This document shows, one piece after another, positions 1-8,686 of a DNA stretch of 22,186 nucleotides. The position numbers and the translations under genes are program-made. Below the pieces are notes generated by a model, which had not been told where the DNA came from, ran no database searches, and saw nothing but the letters and a program-made list of their open reading frames with translations. Within the stretch, counting starts at the first letter, position 1. Every line of letters starts with the position of its first letter. The stretch comes from a virus: IMG/VR virus record IMGVR_UViG_3300046010_005167, positions 1-22,186 of that record; one strand, 5' to 3'.

Positions 1-723
1 ACCACGAATTTTTATTTCAATAATTTTCAAAACTCTCAAGAGCAACTTCTGCTAGAGAGTTTAATTATTGAGTCAATTAAAATCTACGGTGAGGATATGT
101 TCTATCTTCCTAGAACTTTGAACAATAAAGACGAAGTATACGGGACGGACGACAACTCATCATATGACGAAGCAATTCTTGTTGAATTGTATATCAAAAA
201 CGTTGACGGTTTCGGCGGTGACGGCAGTTTCATGTCTAAATTCGGTTTAGAAATTCGTGATCAAGTAACATTAACGATTGCAAAGCGTGTCTTTGAAGAT
301 GAGATTGGTATCGCTAGAGATTTCATTCGTCCTCGTGAAGGTGATTGCATTTACTTCCCGTTGAACAGAAAAATTTTCCAAATTAAGTATGTTGACAACA
401 AACCTATCTATTATCCGCTAGGTGCATTGCAAATGTTTGATTTGACTTGTGAATTGTTCGAATATTCAGGCGAACAGTTCAATACAGGCATTCCCGAAAT
501 TGATGACATTCAAGACAAATTGTCTCTCAACATTTATGATTACGGTGTTCTCACCGAAGACAATTTCATGCTTGCGACTGAGGATGGGGATTACATAGTC
601 ATGGAAACATTCAACATGAACACTATAGATCCTAATGCAGACAATGATTTCATCGAAAATGAGGCATCGCAATTCCTCGACTTCAGTGAACGTGATCCGT
701 TCTCGGAAAATGGAGTTTACTAA
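1..723 (+). CDS. 14: Neck protein gp14 (5' end outside window)
   Basis: The reading frame is open from base 1, so the gene starts upstream of the window and 240 residues are visible. The first ATG inside (97) is internal: the residues before it continue the family pattern, an N-terminal FYFNNFQNSQEQLL-type stretch followed by IKIYGEDMFYLPRT. The ending FSENGVY and the position directly before gene 15 fit gp14. By T4 knowledge gp14 forms the neck with gp13, closes the packaged head and receives the tail. The stop codon overlaps the start of gene 15 (TAATG), suggesting translational coupling. No signal peptide or membrane segment is seen. Assignment rests on motif recall plus synteny. Confidence 0.88.
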   Translation, partial: TTNFYFNNFQNSQEQLLLESLIIESIKIYGEDMFYLPRTLNNKDEVYGTDDNSSYDEAILVELYIKNVDGFGGDGSFMSKFGLEIRDQVTLTIAKRVFEDEIGIARDFIRPREGDCIYFPLNRKIFQIKYVDNKPIYYPLGALQMFDLTCELFEYSGEQFNTGIPEIDDIQDKLSLNIYDYGVLTEDNFMLATEDGDYIVMETFNMNTIDPNADNDFIENEASQFLDFSERDPFSENGVY

Positions 724-1565
724 TGTTCGGGCATACTTTTTATTTCAGCACAATGCGAAAATATGTGATCCTTTTCGGGACGCTATTCAATGACGTTCAT
801 ATCACTCGCACAAACTCAGCAGGTCAAACAACTCACCTATTGAAGGTTCCTCTTGCATACGCCGCAAAAGAAAAGATGTTGACTCGTCTTGAAAACGATC
901 CTGAAATTCAACGTGAAGCAGCAGTTATCCTTCCTCGCATGTCATTTGTCATGGAAGGTGTCACATACGATAGCACACGGAAATTGAATACTCTCGGCAG
1001 GATTGCCGTGAAGGATCCGAGCAATCCCAACAAAATGAAGTATCAATATAATCCTGTTCCATATAATTTCAATTTTAAGTTATACGTTTACGTAAAAAAT
1101 GCAGAAGACGGAACAAAAATTATAGAGCAAATTCTGCCGTTCTTCACTCCTGATTGGACATCCACGGTCGCATTGATTCCTGAAATGAGTGTGAATATGG
1201 ATATTCCTGTTGTGTTAAATAACATACAGATTGAAGATACATATGATGGCAACTTCAAAGAAAGAAGAGCCTTAATTTGGACTCTTGATTTCACATTGAA
1301 AGGATACATCTATGGGCCTGTTAAAAAATCGAATATTATCAAATTTTCCAACACCAATTTCTACATTGCAGAAAGCGGTGATACGGATCTTGGAAGCATT
1401 GTTGGTAACAGCACTCCTAATGATCGTGTTACTGTTGCTCCGGGGCTTGACGCTAACGGAAATCCTACAACTAATTCTTCACTAACTATCGACAGAAATC
1501 TAATAGAGGCAGATGATGATTACGGGTTTGTCACAGACATCGCCGGCATAATTCTATCTGAATAA
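723..1565 (+). CDS. 15: Tail sheath stabilizer / tail terminator gp15
   Basis: A 280-aa protein, close to the roughly 270 aa of T4 gp15. The N-terminus has the family signature of an aromatic-rich start, then MRKYVILFGTLFNDVHI (residues 11-27), then KVPLAYAAKEKMLTRLENDP. In T4 gp15 forms a ring at the head-proximal end of the contracted or extended tail and joins it to the neck proteins. The start ATG shares its A with the stop of gene 14, and gene 16 begins five bases after the stop. No promoter is visible in front, so it is presumably read from an upstream late promoter together with 14, 16 and 17. Confidence 0.93.
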   Translation: MFGHTFYFSTMRKYVILFGTLFNDVHITRTNSAGQTTHLLKVPLAYAAKEKMLTRLENDPEIQREAAVILPRMSFVMEGVTYDSTRKLNTLGRIAVKDPSNPNKMKYQYNPVPYNFNFKLYVYVKNAEDGTKIIEQILPFFTPDWTSTVALIPEMSVNMDIPVVLNNIQIEDTYDGNFKERRALIWTLDFTLKGYIYGPVKKSNIIKFSNTNFYIAESGDTDLGSIVGNSTPNDRVTVAPGLDANGNPTTNSSLTIDRNLIEADDDYGFVTDIAGIILSE

Positions 1566-1569
1566 CTTA

Positions 1570-1980
1570 ATGGCAAATAATGATACTATAGGTAAAGCTC
1601 TTGATATGGCGCCAATGCCAGAGCAACCTAAAATAGTTTTGGGCACTGTCGCAATTGACGATAATAACGACTACGAATATGCGCGTCAAAACATATATTC
1701 CGTTATTGAGACAGGTGCGAATGCGTTAGACGAGCTCGCGCAAGTCGCAGCCCAAACCCAACATCCCCGTGCATTCGAGGTTCTTGCGACTATGGTGAAA
1801 ACATTGGTCGATGCAAACAAGGATTTGTTGAATCTCAGAAAAACAAAAATTGAGATTCAGAAATCAATTGAAGGACCTGTTGATGGTCTCGGCGGAAACA
1901 AAGTTCAAAATAACTTGTTCGTAGGTTCTACTGCAGAGCTTCAGAAATTTCTGAAGGACATGAAGAGTAAACCTGAATGA
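1570..1980 (+). CDS. 16: Small terminase subunit gp16
   Basis: A 136-aa, mostly helical protein placed directly before the large terminase. It is somewhat shorter than T4 gp16 (about 164 aa). A central stretch (about residues 38-100) is rich in Ala, Leu, Gln and charged residues and fits the coiled-coil oligomerisation core of small terminases. The small subunit binds the packaging substrate and regulates the gp17 ATPase and nuclease. No good Shine-Dalgarno precedes ATG 1570, so translation is probably coupled to gene 15, whose stop lies five bases upstream. The stop overlaps the start of gene 17 as ATGA. The call is mainly from position, size and composition. Confidence 0.85.
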   Translation: MANNDTIGKALDMAPMPEQPKIVLGTVAIDDNNDYEYARQNIYSVIETGANALDELAQVAAQTQHPRAFEVLATMVKTLVDANKDLLNLRKTKIEIQKSIEGPVDGLGGNKVQNNLFVGSTAELQKFLKDMKSKPE

Positions 1981-3635
1981 ATGATGATGTAGAATACGTA
2001 AATTACAAAGGATATAACGGAAACGTAAATCTCAAGCGTGCCGGTGTCGGTATTGACTGGACACCTGAAATGCTTGCTGAGTATATGAAGTGCTCTACTG
2101 ATCCTGTATATTTTTGCAGAACCTACATGAAAATTATACACGTTGACAAAGGTCTTGTCAACTTCGATCTTTATGATTACCAAGAAAACATGTTGACGTC
2201 TATGGCGGAAAATCGCTATACGATTCTCGCAACTGCTCGTCAAATCGGAAAATCGACAACCACCTGTGCGTTCATTCTTTGGTATATCATATTCAATCCT
2301 GAAAAAACTGTTGCGTTGCTTGCAAACAAAGGTGACACTGCTAGAGAAATTCTAGGCAAGGTTCAACTCGCATACCAACATTTGCCGAAGTGGTTGCAGC
2401 AAGGTGTTGTCGAATGGAACAAAGGTTCGTTTGTTCTAGAAAATCAATCTCGTGTCATCGCAGCAGCAACATCATCTGACTCTATTCGTGGTTACGCAAT
2501 CAACCTATTGTTTATTGACGAAGCAGCGTTTATTGAAAATTGGGATGAGTTCTTCAACTCAACCTTTCCCACTATTTCTTCCGGGGAAACTACTAAGGTT
2601 GTGTTGGTGTCTACGCCGAATGGTATGAACCACTTTTACAAAACGTGGGACTACGCACTCCAGGGCAAAAACGAATACAACCCGATCAAAGTTATGTGGT
2701 ATGACGTTCCGGGTCGTGATGACTCATGGAAAGAAAAAACACTCGCAGCAATGTCATTCGACTACGAAAAGTTCTCACAGGAACACGAAGTCGAATTCTT
2801 AGGTTCGTCTGGCACACTGATTGCTGGATGGAAATTGAAAGAATTGGTTGTGAAACCTGCACTGTTTGCTCGTAATGGTATGTATATCTACGAAGAAAAA
2901 CAACCAGGAAAAGTTTACGTTTGCGTTGTTGACGTTTCACACGGAAAAGGTCTTGACTATTCTGCGTTCCATATTGTTGACGTTTCGCAGATGCCATACA
3001 AACAAGTTGTTGCGTTCAGAAACAACACGATTAGTCCTATCGAATACGCTGAAACTGTTGCCCGTGTATGTAGAATGTATAATGAAGCAGCAGTCCTTGT
3101 CGAAACTAACGACATAGGTGGTCAAGTTGTAGATAGCATATATAATGATTACGAATATGAAAACATACTTTACACTGCAGCATCAGGTCGTGCAGGTAAG
3201 CAAATTTCAAATGGTTTTGGTTCACAGAATGCTGAAAGAGGTGTAAGGACAACCAAAGTCATAAAATCAGTCGGTTGTTCTCTGTTGAAACTTCTGATTG
3301 AACAAAACCAACTTATAATAAATGACCACAATACGATACTTGAGTTGACAACCTTTTCTCGCAAAGGTAGTAGTTATGAAGCAGAGCCAGGAAATCATGA
3401 TGACTTAGTCATGCCTTTGGTTTTGTTTGCATGGATGTCTGATCAAAATTATTTCAAAGAAATGACAGACATCAACACACTACAAAAATTGCGTGAAAAA
3501 TCTGAAGAAGAATTGATGAGTGACTTATTACCTTACGGGTTTTTAGACGATGGGAATGACAATGAAGCTGTAAATGAATTAGGTATTGACGTAGAGTCAC
3601 CTCATTGGATGCGTATAGCTAGTATGTGGGATTGA
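1977..3635 (+). CDS. 17: Large terminase subunit gp17 (packaging ATPase-nuclease)
   Basis: A 552-aa DNA-packaging motor. The N-terminal ATPase has the adenine-proximal YDYQ region (about 66-69), Walker A ARQIGKST (87-94, Lys92), Walker B LLFIDE (177-182, Asp181/Glu182) and the coupling motif STPNG (212-216). The C-terminal RNase H-like nuclease shows the expected acidic residues: Asp319 in VVDVSHGKGLDYSAF, Glu376 in VETND and Asp475/476 in GNHDDLV. All key residues are intact, so the enzyme should be active. It translocates DNA into the prohead through gp20 and cuts concatemers at headful. The start overlaps gene 16 (ATGA). T4 gp17 is longer (610 aa). The downstream late promoter starts 13 bases after the stop. 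Confidence 0.97.
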   Translation: MNDDVEYVNYKGYNGNVNLKRAGVGIDWTPEMLAEYMKCSTDPVYFCRTYMKIIHVDKGLVNFDLYDYQENMLTSMAENRYTILATARQIGKSTTTCAFILWYIIFNPEKTVALLANKGDTAREILGKVQLAYQHLPKWLQQGVVEWNKGSFVLENQSRVIAAATSSDSIRGYAINLLFIDEAAFIENWDEFFNSTFPTISSGETTKVVLVSTPNGMNHFYKTWDYALQGKNEYNPIKVMWYDVPGRDDSWKEKTLAAMSFDYEKFSQEHEVEFLGSSGTLIAGWKLKELVVKPALFARNGMYIYEEKQPGKVYVCVVDVSHGKGLDYSAFHIVDVSQMPYKQVVAFRNNTISPIEYAETVARVCRMYNEAAVLVETNDIGGQVVDSIYNDYEYENILYTAASGRAGKQISNGFGSQNAERGVRTTKVIKSVGCSLLKLLIEQNQLIINDHNTILELTTFSRKGSSYEAEPGNHDDLVMPLVLFAWMSDQNYFKEMTDINTLQKLREKSEEELMSDLLPYGFLDDGNDNEAVNELGIDVESPHWMRIASMWD

Positions 3636-3647
3636 ATCTAGTGCATT

Positions 3648-3655
3648 TATAAATA
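3648..3655 (+). promoter_or_regulatory. T4-type late promoter of gene 18
   Basis: Exact TATAAATA, the T4 late-promoter -10 consensus, 42 bases before the chosen gene 18 start and in an intergenic gap. A transcript from here would have a leader of roughly 35 bases. It would be read by host RNA polymerase carrying gp55, which is encoded at 16057-16632. Confidence 0.88.
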
Positions 3656-3686
3656 AAGAGAATATCTTATAATAAACCTTTGAAAA

Positions 3687-3691
3687 AGGAG
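3687..3691 (+). promoter_or_regulatory. Ribosome binding site fixing the gene 18 start
   Basis: AGGAG preceded by a run of A, with a six-base spacer to ATG 3698. It excludes the in-frame TTG at 3680, which lies upstream of this site. Confidence 0.85.
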
Positions 3692-3697
3692 AATCCT

Positions 3698-5998
3698 ATG
3701 TCATTCCAAATAAGTGCGGGCATCAATGTTAGTGAAGTTGACTTAACTACTATTGTTCCTGCGGTGTCAACGACAGATGGCGCTATTGCAGGTGTCTTTC
3801 GTTGGGGACCTGTAGAACAGAGAGTGTTGATAGACAACGAAAACTCTCTAGCAAGTCGTTTCGGTAAACCTACAAATTTAAATGCAGAAACATGGTTGAC
3901 TGCTGCTAGCTTTTTGAGCTACGGAAATCGCTTGCATGTTTCTAGAGCTGCAAACACAACAGGCACATCACCTATTGCAACTTCTGCAACAGTTTCTTTA
4001 AACCAAGCAAACGTAACAGTTGCTAGCACCACAGGCATTACTAATGGCATGGTTGTTGTTGCGTCTACTAATAACTCGATAGCAGCGGGCACCAGAGTCG
4101 TTAACGTAGTTAACAGCACAGTATTCGTGCTAGCTTCAAACTCTGCAGCAGTTTTGGGCTCAACAGGCGGAACAATCCAACTTGCAAGCGACACTGCTTT
4201 CACTGCAATTGCAAACAGCGGTTCTGTTGCAAACCTATCAGGTCAAATCGTCAAAAACCGTGAAGATTTTGACGCAAAAGATATATCATCATACGACACT
4301 GATGTGCATTTTGTTGCAAGATTCCCAGGTGAAATCGGTAACAGTTTGAGAATTTCTGTCTGTGCTGATGCGGTCGGATACACATCCGCAATCGACATTT
4401 CAAATAGCACTTATGCAGTTTCTAACGGAACAACTACAAAATCTACTGTAGTGACTGCTCCTGTAAATAGCACAAATGCTACAGTTACTGTTACAGTAGC
4501 ATCAACTGATTTTGCTTCTTCTAATACAGACGCGAACACAACCGTATGGTCACTTTACAATTCATTGAACTTGACAGATAGAGTTGAAGTAGGAACGCAG
4601 AAATTGAAAATTGCGTCACTATCTTCACCGAGTGTTTCTGGTAACACCACTAACGCAGTTGCTACATTTACTATGACATTTGATGAACCTGTCAAGCAAA
4701 TTTCAAACGTAACCATCAATACCACACTAAATCGTTTCTGGGAATTCTATAATACATTTGACACCGCGCCTGCTAAGTCCGAATACCAATTGAATTTCGG
4801 AAATACAGCAGTTAACGCTGATGAAATGCATGTGGTTGTTGTTGACGAAATGGGTAAGGTCTCAGGTGTTCCTGGAACCATCCTTGAAGTTTACAGCGGA
4901 ATTTCTCGTGCGACAGATTCAAAGACAATTGATGGTGCTGCAAACTACTATAAAGACATCATAAATGAAAATTCTGCATATGTATATGCAATCAATGATT
5001 TGTCAGGCGCTGCATCAGATACAGCTTCACAATTGAGATCAACAACTGTTGACGTTGCGAGTTATAACTTCGTAATGGGCAGAGACGGCGCAGATGAATC
5101 TACAATCAGTTTGACCAATCTTGCTAGATCATATGATCAATTCTTGTCACCAGAAGATGTTGACATTTCATTGATCTTGACTGGTAAGACGATTGACAAC
5201 TCAGGTCAACTAGCAAATTATCTAATCGACAATTTAGCTGAAGTCAGAAAAGATTGTGTTGTTTTCGTTTCTCCGCCAAAGTCAGATGTTATCGGCAAAA
5301 CAGGAAGCGAAGCCGCTGATGCGATTGTTACAACAAGAAATAACCTCCGTTCAACATCATACGCTGTATTGGATTCAGGTTACAAATACATGTATGATCG
5401 CTATAACGATTTGTATCGTTGGGTTCCTTTGAACGGTGACATTGCAGGTCTATGTGCAAGAACTGATATTACGAATGATCCGTGGTGGTCACCTGCAGGA
5501 TTGAACAGAGGTCAAATTAAAAATCTCGTCAAACTTGCATACAACCCATCTAAAGCAGATCGTGACACGCTATACAAAAATGGTGTAAACCCTGTCGTGA
5601 CATTCCCAGGTCAAGGCACACTATTGTATGGTGACAAGACTCTTCTAGGAAAATCTTCTGCGTTTGACAGAATTAACGTGAGAAGATTGTTTATTGTTCT
5701 AGAAAAGGCAATTTCTCGCTCTGCAAGAAGCACTTTGTTTGAGTTCAACGATGTATTCACTCGTTCACAATTCAAAAACTTGATAACACCTTATTTGGCA
5801 GATGTTCAGGGTCGTAGAGGTATCACTGATTTCTTGGTTGTCTGTGACGAAACAAACAACACACCTGAAGTGATTGATCGTAACGAATTTGTAGGTGACA
5901 TCTACATTAAACCTGCTCGTTCCATCAATTTCATTCAGTTGAACTTTGTTGCTGTTAGAACAGGTGTTGCATTCTCTGAAGTCGTCGGACAATTCTGA
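3698..5998 (+). CDS. 18: Tail sheath protein gp18
   Basis: A 766-aa contractile sheath subunit starting MSFQISAGINVSEVDLTT. A longer in-frame start at TTG 3680 is rejected because AGGAG lies downstream of it. The sheath core is recognisable at the N-terminus (GINVSEVDLT, then GAIAGVFRWGPVEQ) and in the C-terminal 250 residues (PDF-like WWSPAGLNRGQIKN, GQGTLLYGDKTL, RRLFIVLEKAISRS). It is clearly longer than T4 gp18 (659 aa). The extra length sits in two Ser/Thr/Asn/Val-rich blocks at about residues 85-175 and 240-330, probably surface domains of the sheath. It is expressed from the late promoter at 3648 and followed after two bases by the late box of gene 19. Confidence 0.95.
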   Translation: MSFQISAGINVSEVDLTTIVPAVSTTDGAIAGVFRWGPVEQRVLIDNENSLASRFGKPTNLNAETWLTAASFLSYGNRLHVSRAANTTGTSPIATSATVSLNQANVTVASTTGITNGMVVVASTNNSIAAGTRVVNVVNSTVFVLASNSAAVLGSTGGTIQLASDTAFTAIANSGSVANLSGQIVKNREDFDAKDISSYDTDVHFVARFPGEIGNSLRISVCADAVGYTSAIDISNSTYAVSNGTTTKSTVVTAPVNSTNATVTVTVASTDFASSNTDANTTVWSLYNSLNLTDRVEVGTQKLKIASLSSPSVSGNTTNAVATFTMTFDEPVKQISNVTINTTLNRFWEFYNTFDTAPAKSEYQLNFGNTAVNADEMHVVVVDEMGKVSGVPGTILEVYSGISRATDSKTIDGAANYYKDIINENSAYVYAINDLSGAASDTASQLRSTTVDVASYNFVMGRDGADESTISLTNLARSYDQFLSPEDVDISLILTGKTIDNSGQLANYLIDNLAEVRKDCVVFVSPPKSDVIGKTGSEAADAIVTTRNNLRSTSYAVLDSGYKYMYDRYNDLYRWVPLNGDIAGLCARTDITNDPWWSPAGLNRGQIKNLVKLAYNPSKADRDTLYKNGVNPVVTFPGQGTLLYGDKTLLGKSSAFDRINVRRLFIVLEKAISRSARSTLFEFNDVFTRSQFKNLITPYLADVQGRRGITDFLVVCDETNNTPEVIDRNEFVGDIYIKPARSINFIQLNFVAVRTGVAFSEVVGQF

Positions 5999-6004
5999 TA
6001 AATA
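5997..6004 (+). promoter_or_regulatory. Late promoter of gene 19 (GATAAATA)
   Basis: GATAAATA overlaps the last two bases of gene 18 and lies 24 bases before ATG 6029. It matches the late consensus except for the first base, which also varies at 13142. Confidence 0.72.
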
Positions 6005-6028
6005 AAAGAAAAGGAATAGGAGAACAAC

Positions 6029-6634
6029 ATGCCTTTTAACATTAACACATTCAGATCACAAGGTCTTGTCAATGGCGGCGCTCGTCCGTCATTGTTCGAC
6101 GTTGAAATTAGTTATAATGGGTTAGAGCAATTGAAGTTTGTCGCAAGGGCTTCACAATTGCCTGCTATGACTATCGGTGACATTCAAATTCCTTACTTCG
6201 GAAGAAAAATCAAGTTGGCGGGTGACAGAACATTCGCTGACTGGTCTATCACTGTTATGAACGATGAAGATTTCAAAGTTCGTGCCAGATTCGAAGAATG
6301 GTCAAACAGAATTAACACTCTCGTCACAAACGTAAACGCTGCGGGTGCAAGCCCTCTACTTTACAAATCTACTGCGATTGTAAGACAGTATTCAAAGGCT
6401 GGTAAGTCTGGCGAAAATATCGGTAAGCCGATTCGTTCTTATAAATTCATCGGCATTTTCCCGACTCAAATTGACGCAATCAATCTTGATTGGGAAACAA
6501 CAAACCAGATTGAAACTTTCGACGTTACATTCTCATACGACTGGTGGGAACCATACACTGAAGAAAATACCACAGGCGCAGTCCCATACAATATTAGTCA
6601 GCCAGGTCCTGGCTTCTCTACTTCTCGTAGCTAA
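6029..6634 (+). CDS. 19: Tail tube protein gp19
   Basis: A 201-aa inner tail-tube subunit, longer than T4 gp19 (163 aa). The match is strong: ARPSLFDVEISYNG near residue 18, the block GRKIKLAGDRTFADWSITVM (about 58-77), then STAIVRQYSKAGKS and the C-terminal pattern LDWETTNQIETFDVTFSYDWWE. Hexameric rings of this beta-barrel protein stack inside the gp18 sheath. The extra length is mostly an N-terminal extension and a C-terminal tail (EPYTEENTTGAV to the end). AGGAG stands 7 bases before the ATG. The gene has its own late box and is followed by a strong terminator, so it forms the end of the tail transcription unit. Confidence 0.96.
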   Translation: MPFNINTFRSQGLVNGGARPSLFDVEISYNGLEQLKFVARASQLPAMTIGDIQIPYFGRKIKLAGDRTFADWSITVMNDEDFKVRARFEEWSNRINTLVTNVNAAGASPLLYKSTAIVRQYSKAGKSGENIGKPIRSYKFIGIFPTQIDAINLDWETTNQIETFDVTFSYDWWEPYTEENTTGAVPYNISQPGPGFSTSRS

Positions 6635-6679
6635 TTAAAATTTAGCCTCTGATATGAACTAACATTTTTGTTTATACGA

Positions 6680-6711
6680 GGGGCTATCATGTCCGCATGA
6701 TAGCCCCTTTT
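6680..6711 (+). terminator. Rho-independent terminator after gene 19
   Basis: A perfect 12-bp stem, GGGGCTATCATG (6680-6691) against CATGATAGCCCC (6696-6707), with a four-base loop TCCG, followed by TTTT at 6708-6711. It ends 17 bases before the gene 20 start. The opposite strand has no T-run after the stem, so it works in one direction only. Confidence 0.94.
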
Positions 6712-6728
6712 AATTTGAAGGAAATTAA

Positions 6729-8339
6729 ATGGCCAGCTTATTTGGTTTTGAAATTAGAAGAAAACAGGAAACAAGTGACCTGCCATCTTTTACTCCCGAG
6801 TATAAGGATGACGGGGCAGTTGTCGTTGCTGCTGGTGGCCAATATGGAACATACATTGATCTTGATGGCACTGTTAGAACAGAAGCAGAATTAGTATCTA
6901 AATATCGTGAAATGGCCCAACAACCAGAAATTGATTCTGCTATTGAAGACATTGTAAACGACTCGATAGTCAATGAAGAAAATGTCAAAACAGTTGAATT
7001 GGTTTTAGATGATGTTAAAATTGCAAACAACGTCAAAAAAGCTATCACAACTGAATTTGATAATATATTGAATTTGCTAGATTTCAACAAATATTCATAT
7101 GACATTTTCAAAAAATGGTATATTGATGGTCGACTATATTATCATGTTATTATTGATGACAAGAAACTCAATGACGGTATCAAAGAACTCAGATACATTG
7201 ACCCGAGAAAAATCAGAAAAATTCGTGAAATTTCAAAAAAACGCGACAAATCTGACCCCAACGCATCCCCCATTCAGAAAACTGCCGCCGAATACTATGT
7301 CTATAATGACAAAGGATTTCAAGCACGTGCAGGTGCTCAAGCAGCAATGGGATCCACAAACGGTTTGCGTATTGCGAAAGACTCAATCGTTCATGTCACA
7401 TCAGGTTTAACTGATCGTGATGGCACAATGGTTTTGAGTTACATGCACAAAGCAATCAAACCGATGAACCAACTCCGTGCATTAGAAGATGCAACGTTAA
7501 TCTATCGTTTAACTAGAGCGCCTGAGCGTTTGATTTTCTACGTTGACGTAGGTAACCTTCCGAAAATGAAGGCAGAACAATATTTACGTGACATGATGAC
7601 TCGCTATAAGTCACGCCTAGTTTACGATTCTAATACTGGCGAAATCCGTGATGATCGCAAAATGATGACCATGACAGAGAATTATTGGATGGCTCGTCGT
7701 GAAGGTGCGCGAGGAACGGAAATCACATCATTACCTGCAGGTCAGAATCTCGGGGAATTAGAGGATGTTAAATACTTCCAGAGAAGATTGTTCAGATCAC
7801 TCAATGTTCCTTTCAGCAGATTAGATCCTGAGTCACAATACCAACTCGGTCGTGCATCAGAAATAACTAGAGAAGAAGTTAAATTTGCTAGATTCATTGA
7901 TCGTCTCCGCGCAAGATTCTCAGATTTGTTTATTGGTTGTCTTGAAAAGCAATTAATTTTGAAAAAAATTATGACACCTGAAGAGTGGGATGATTTTTCA
8001 AAACAATTTAGATTCAAGTTTGCTCGTGACAGTTTCTTTGCCGAATCTAAAGAGATGGAAATTCTCAATGATCGTATTAACGCATTGAATAACATTTCAC
8101 CTTATGCAGGAAAATACTACTCACATGAATGGATTCGTAAAAATGTCCTTCGTCAAACTGATGACGAAATTGAAGAGATTGATGAGCAAATTCAACAAGA
8201 AATGAACAATCCTCAATACCCACAGTTGGGCCCGGATGGACAACCAATAGAACAACAACCCGAGGAAGGTCCGACAGAAACACCGAGCGGCGCGTCAATG
8301 CCTCCGCAAGCGCCAACTCAACCACAATTAGGAGTTTAA
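6729..8339 (+). CDS. 20: Portal vertex protein gp20
   Basis: A 536-aa portal subunit, close to T4 gp20 (524 aa). Family blocks include QQPEIDSAIEDIVNDSIV (about 64-81), ELRYIDPRKIRKIRE, and the highly conserved run TGEIRDDRKMMTMTENYW followed by RRGARGTEI-like, LPAGQNLGELEDVKYF and SLNVPFSRLDPE. The last roughly 50 residues are Pro/Gln/Glu-rich and probably disordered. Twelve copies form the channel at one vertex; the portal nucleates the prohead and docks gp17 and then the neck. GAAGGAAA upstream is a moderate ribosome site. No late box lies between the terminator at 6680-6711 and this gene, unlike genes 18, 19, 22 and 23. Its stop is close to gene 67, with AGGAG inside its last codons. Confidence 0.97.
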   Translation: MASLFGFEIRRKQETSDLPSFTPEYKDDGAVVVAAGGQYGTYIDLDGTVRTEAELVSKYREMAQQPEIDSAIEDIVNDSIVNEENVKTVELVLDDVKIANNVKKAITTEFDNILNLLDFNKYSYDIFKKWYIDGRLYYHVIIDDKKLNDGIKELRYIDPRKIRKIREISKKRDKSDPNASPIQKTAAEYYVYNDKGFQARAGAQAAMGSTNGLRIAKDSIVHVTSGLTDRDGTMVLSYMHKAIKPMNQLRALEDATLIYRLTRAPERLIFYVDVGNLPKMKAEQYLRDMMTRYKSRLVYDSNTGEIRDDRKMMTMTENYWMARREGARGTEITSLPAGQNLGELEDVKYFQRRLFRSLNVPFSRLDPESQYQLGRASEITREEVKFARFIDRLRARFSDLFIGCLEKQLILKKIMTPEEWDDFSKQFRFKFARDSFFAESKEMEILNDRINALNNISPYAGKYYSHEWIRKNVLRQTDDEIEEIDEQIQQEMNNPQYPQLGPDGQPIEQQPEEGPTETPSGASMPPQAPTQPQLGV

Positions 8340-8345
8340 TGTATC

Positions 8346-8684
8346 ATGAGTGATAAATATAACATTGAAGATATTATCAATTTTTCAGCGACGGAAAACC
8401 CTTTGAATGTCAAGCAAGCAGTTGATTCATTGATGTTGTCAAAGATTCATGCTGCTATTGAAGGCAAGAAAAGAGAAGTCGCAATGTCTATGTTCGGCGG
8501 CGAAGGTAAAGAAGAAGCCGGATGGGACGATGAGAAATGGGAAGATGATGAAGAAGATGAAATAGAGGACGATGAAGAGTTCGACATTTCTGATGATGAC
8601 CTTGATGATCTATTGAGTGATTTAGACGATATTGACGATGTAGACCTTGAAGATGACGAAACTTCGGATTCAGAGGAAAAATAA
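8346..8684 (+). CDS. 67: Prohead core protein gp67
   Basis: A 112-aa protein in the position of T4 gene 67, directly after the portal gene. The N-terminal half carries a short helix-forming part, SLMLSKIHAAIEGKKREVAMSMF (about 28-50). This resembles the LIKEEKIAIARNFL part of T4 gp67 and is followed, as there, by a very acidic tail of Asp/Glu with few other residues (about 56-112). T4 gp67 (80 aa) is a minor but essential core component cut by gp21. The start is ATG 8346 after AGGAG (8330-8334). A closer ATG at 8339 opens only four codons. The strong acidity would balance the basic neighbour at 8687. Confidence 0.85.
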   Translation: MSDKYNIEDIINFSATENPLNVKQAVDSLMLSKIHAAIEGKKREVAMSMFGGEGKEEAGWDDEKWEDDEEDEIEDDEEFDISDDDLDDLLSDLDDIDDVDLEDDETSDSEEK

Positions 8685-8686
8685 AA

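Noticed and set aside
3680-3697. TTG start extending gp18 by six residues
   Set aside because: The AGGAG site lies between this TTG and ATG 3698, so the ATG is the start; the added residues are simply translated ribosome-site sequence.
6725-7111. Antisense open frame of 128 codons opposite gene 20
   Set aside because: It mirrors the well-supported portal gene; its product is a low-complexity Ser/Leu-rich shadow.
8352-8359. GATAAATA inside the first codons of gene 67
   Set aside because: It encodes Asp-Lys-Tyr and is downstream of the gene start. A weak internal late promoter for the following gene is possible but not supported by position.
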